From CAVXTF01 sp963701375 (GTDB taxonomy: Bacteria > Actinomycetota > Acidimicrobiia > Acidimicrobiales > CAVXTF01): DNA of 64,000 nt. Positions 63,870-64,000 of this stretch are shown here, in pieces (position 1 is the stretch's first letter; every line of letters begins with the position of its first letter). The position numbers and the translations under genes were made by a program. The stretch is from assembly GCA_963701375.1 (NCBI GenBank), contig CAVOZT010000005.1, forward strand, positions 248,001 to 312,000. The letters run 5' to 3'. Below the pieces are notes generated by a model that saw nothing but the letters and a program-made list of their open reading frames with translations, was not told the origin of the DNA and ran no database searches.

Positions 63870-64000
63870 TCATTGCTCCCGGGCGATGGCGGAGACGGAT
63901 AGCTCGGCGGGAATCGCCTCAGCCGGGCCGCCCAACGGGCCATCATCCATCGCCAGCCCTGCTGCGGGATGTGCTGGCAGCAACAGCAGGGCGACAATCG
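63870..64000 (-). CDS. 3' end of an unknown gene
   Basis: A minus-strand frame open from the window edge to a TGA at 63870-63872 (tail LGGPAEAIPAELSVSAIARE). A second minus-strand frame is also open here, so the choice is tentative. The close spacing to the thioesterase start supports a co-transcribed gene entering from beyond the window. Confidence 0.3.
   Translation of the reverse strand, partial: IVALLLLPAHPAAGLAMDDGPLGGPAEAIPAELSVSAIAREQ

Overview
High-GC DNA, most probably a member of the Actinomycetota and perhaps class Acidimicrobiia. This rests on GTG/TTG starts, gene content (BluB, polyphosphate-glucokinase-like ROK kinase, CHAD protein, AcuI) and an Asn/Gly/Thr/Ser-rich secreted YD-repeat protein of a style common there. 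The organism is an inference.

Layout. (1) 1-7980: ordinary chromosome with a partial amidase, bluB, ROK kinase, LapA-like protein, membrane proteins, CHAD protein, a frameshifted quinone reductase, a second amidase and acuI. (2) 7981-8054: an intact tRNA-Arg(ACG). Its last 41 bases plus 3 flanking bases recur exactly at 47952-47995, so 8058-47995 is an integrated element of about 39.9 kb. Its integrase lies just inside attL, its excisionase just inside attR, and 9-bp arm-type repeats sit at both ends. (3) Inside, left part: a methyltransferase / ParB-like / helicase / DUF3883 nuclease / EVE cassette that looks like an unclassified restriction-type defence system, then SSB, a PIN-domain protein and an ArdC-like antirestriction protein. 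(4) Middle: a mobilisation block (replication-relaxation protein, VirD4-type coupling ATPase, M48 protease, small membrane proteins), XRE regulators, a GGCT-HEPN gene pair, an origin-like set of inverted repeats, and an approximately 2,840-residue YD/Rhs polymorphic toxin with a downstream candidate immunity gene. (5) Right part: nested islands marked by a tRNA-Thr fragment, a second integrase, a copy of that integrase's 3' end, and three traces of excisionase genes. Their cargo is an ApeA-like HEPN protein, a nucleotidyltransferase, a bacterial ubiquitin-like conjugation operon (ubiquitin-like protein, DUF6791-ThiF E1-like protein, DUF6527) preceded by a consensus Gram-positive LexA/SOS box, and an AbiE-type toxin-antitoxin pair. 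(6) 48000-64000: a third integrase beside attR, a truncated TOTE-type gene, a GGDEF-EAL protein, pyruvoyl-dependent arginine decarboxylase, DUF2156 protein, SDR/DUF1330/TetR locus, nitronate monooxygenase, CaCA antiporter, a secreted beta-propeller protein and a TesB-like thioesterase.

How it works together: the integrase, excisionase and att sites move the island. The coupling ATPase and replication-relaxation protein suggest mobilisation, although no relaxase or VirB4 is visible. Most cargo is anti-phage or conflict related, so this reads as a mobile defence island.

Caution: at least a dozen genes, inside and outside the element, change frame by one base, often at short homopolymers. This looks more like residual indel error in a long-read assembly than gene decay. 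Interrupted genes are therefore described as reconstructed wholes.
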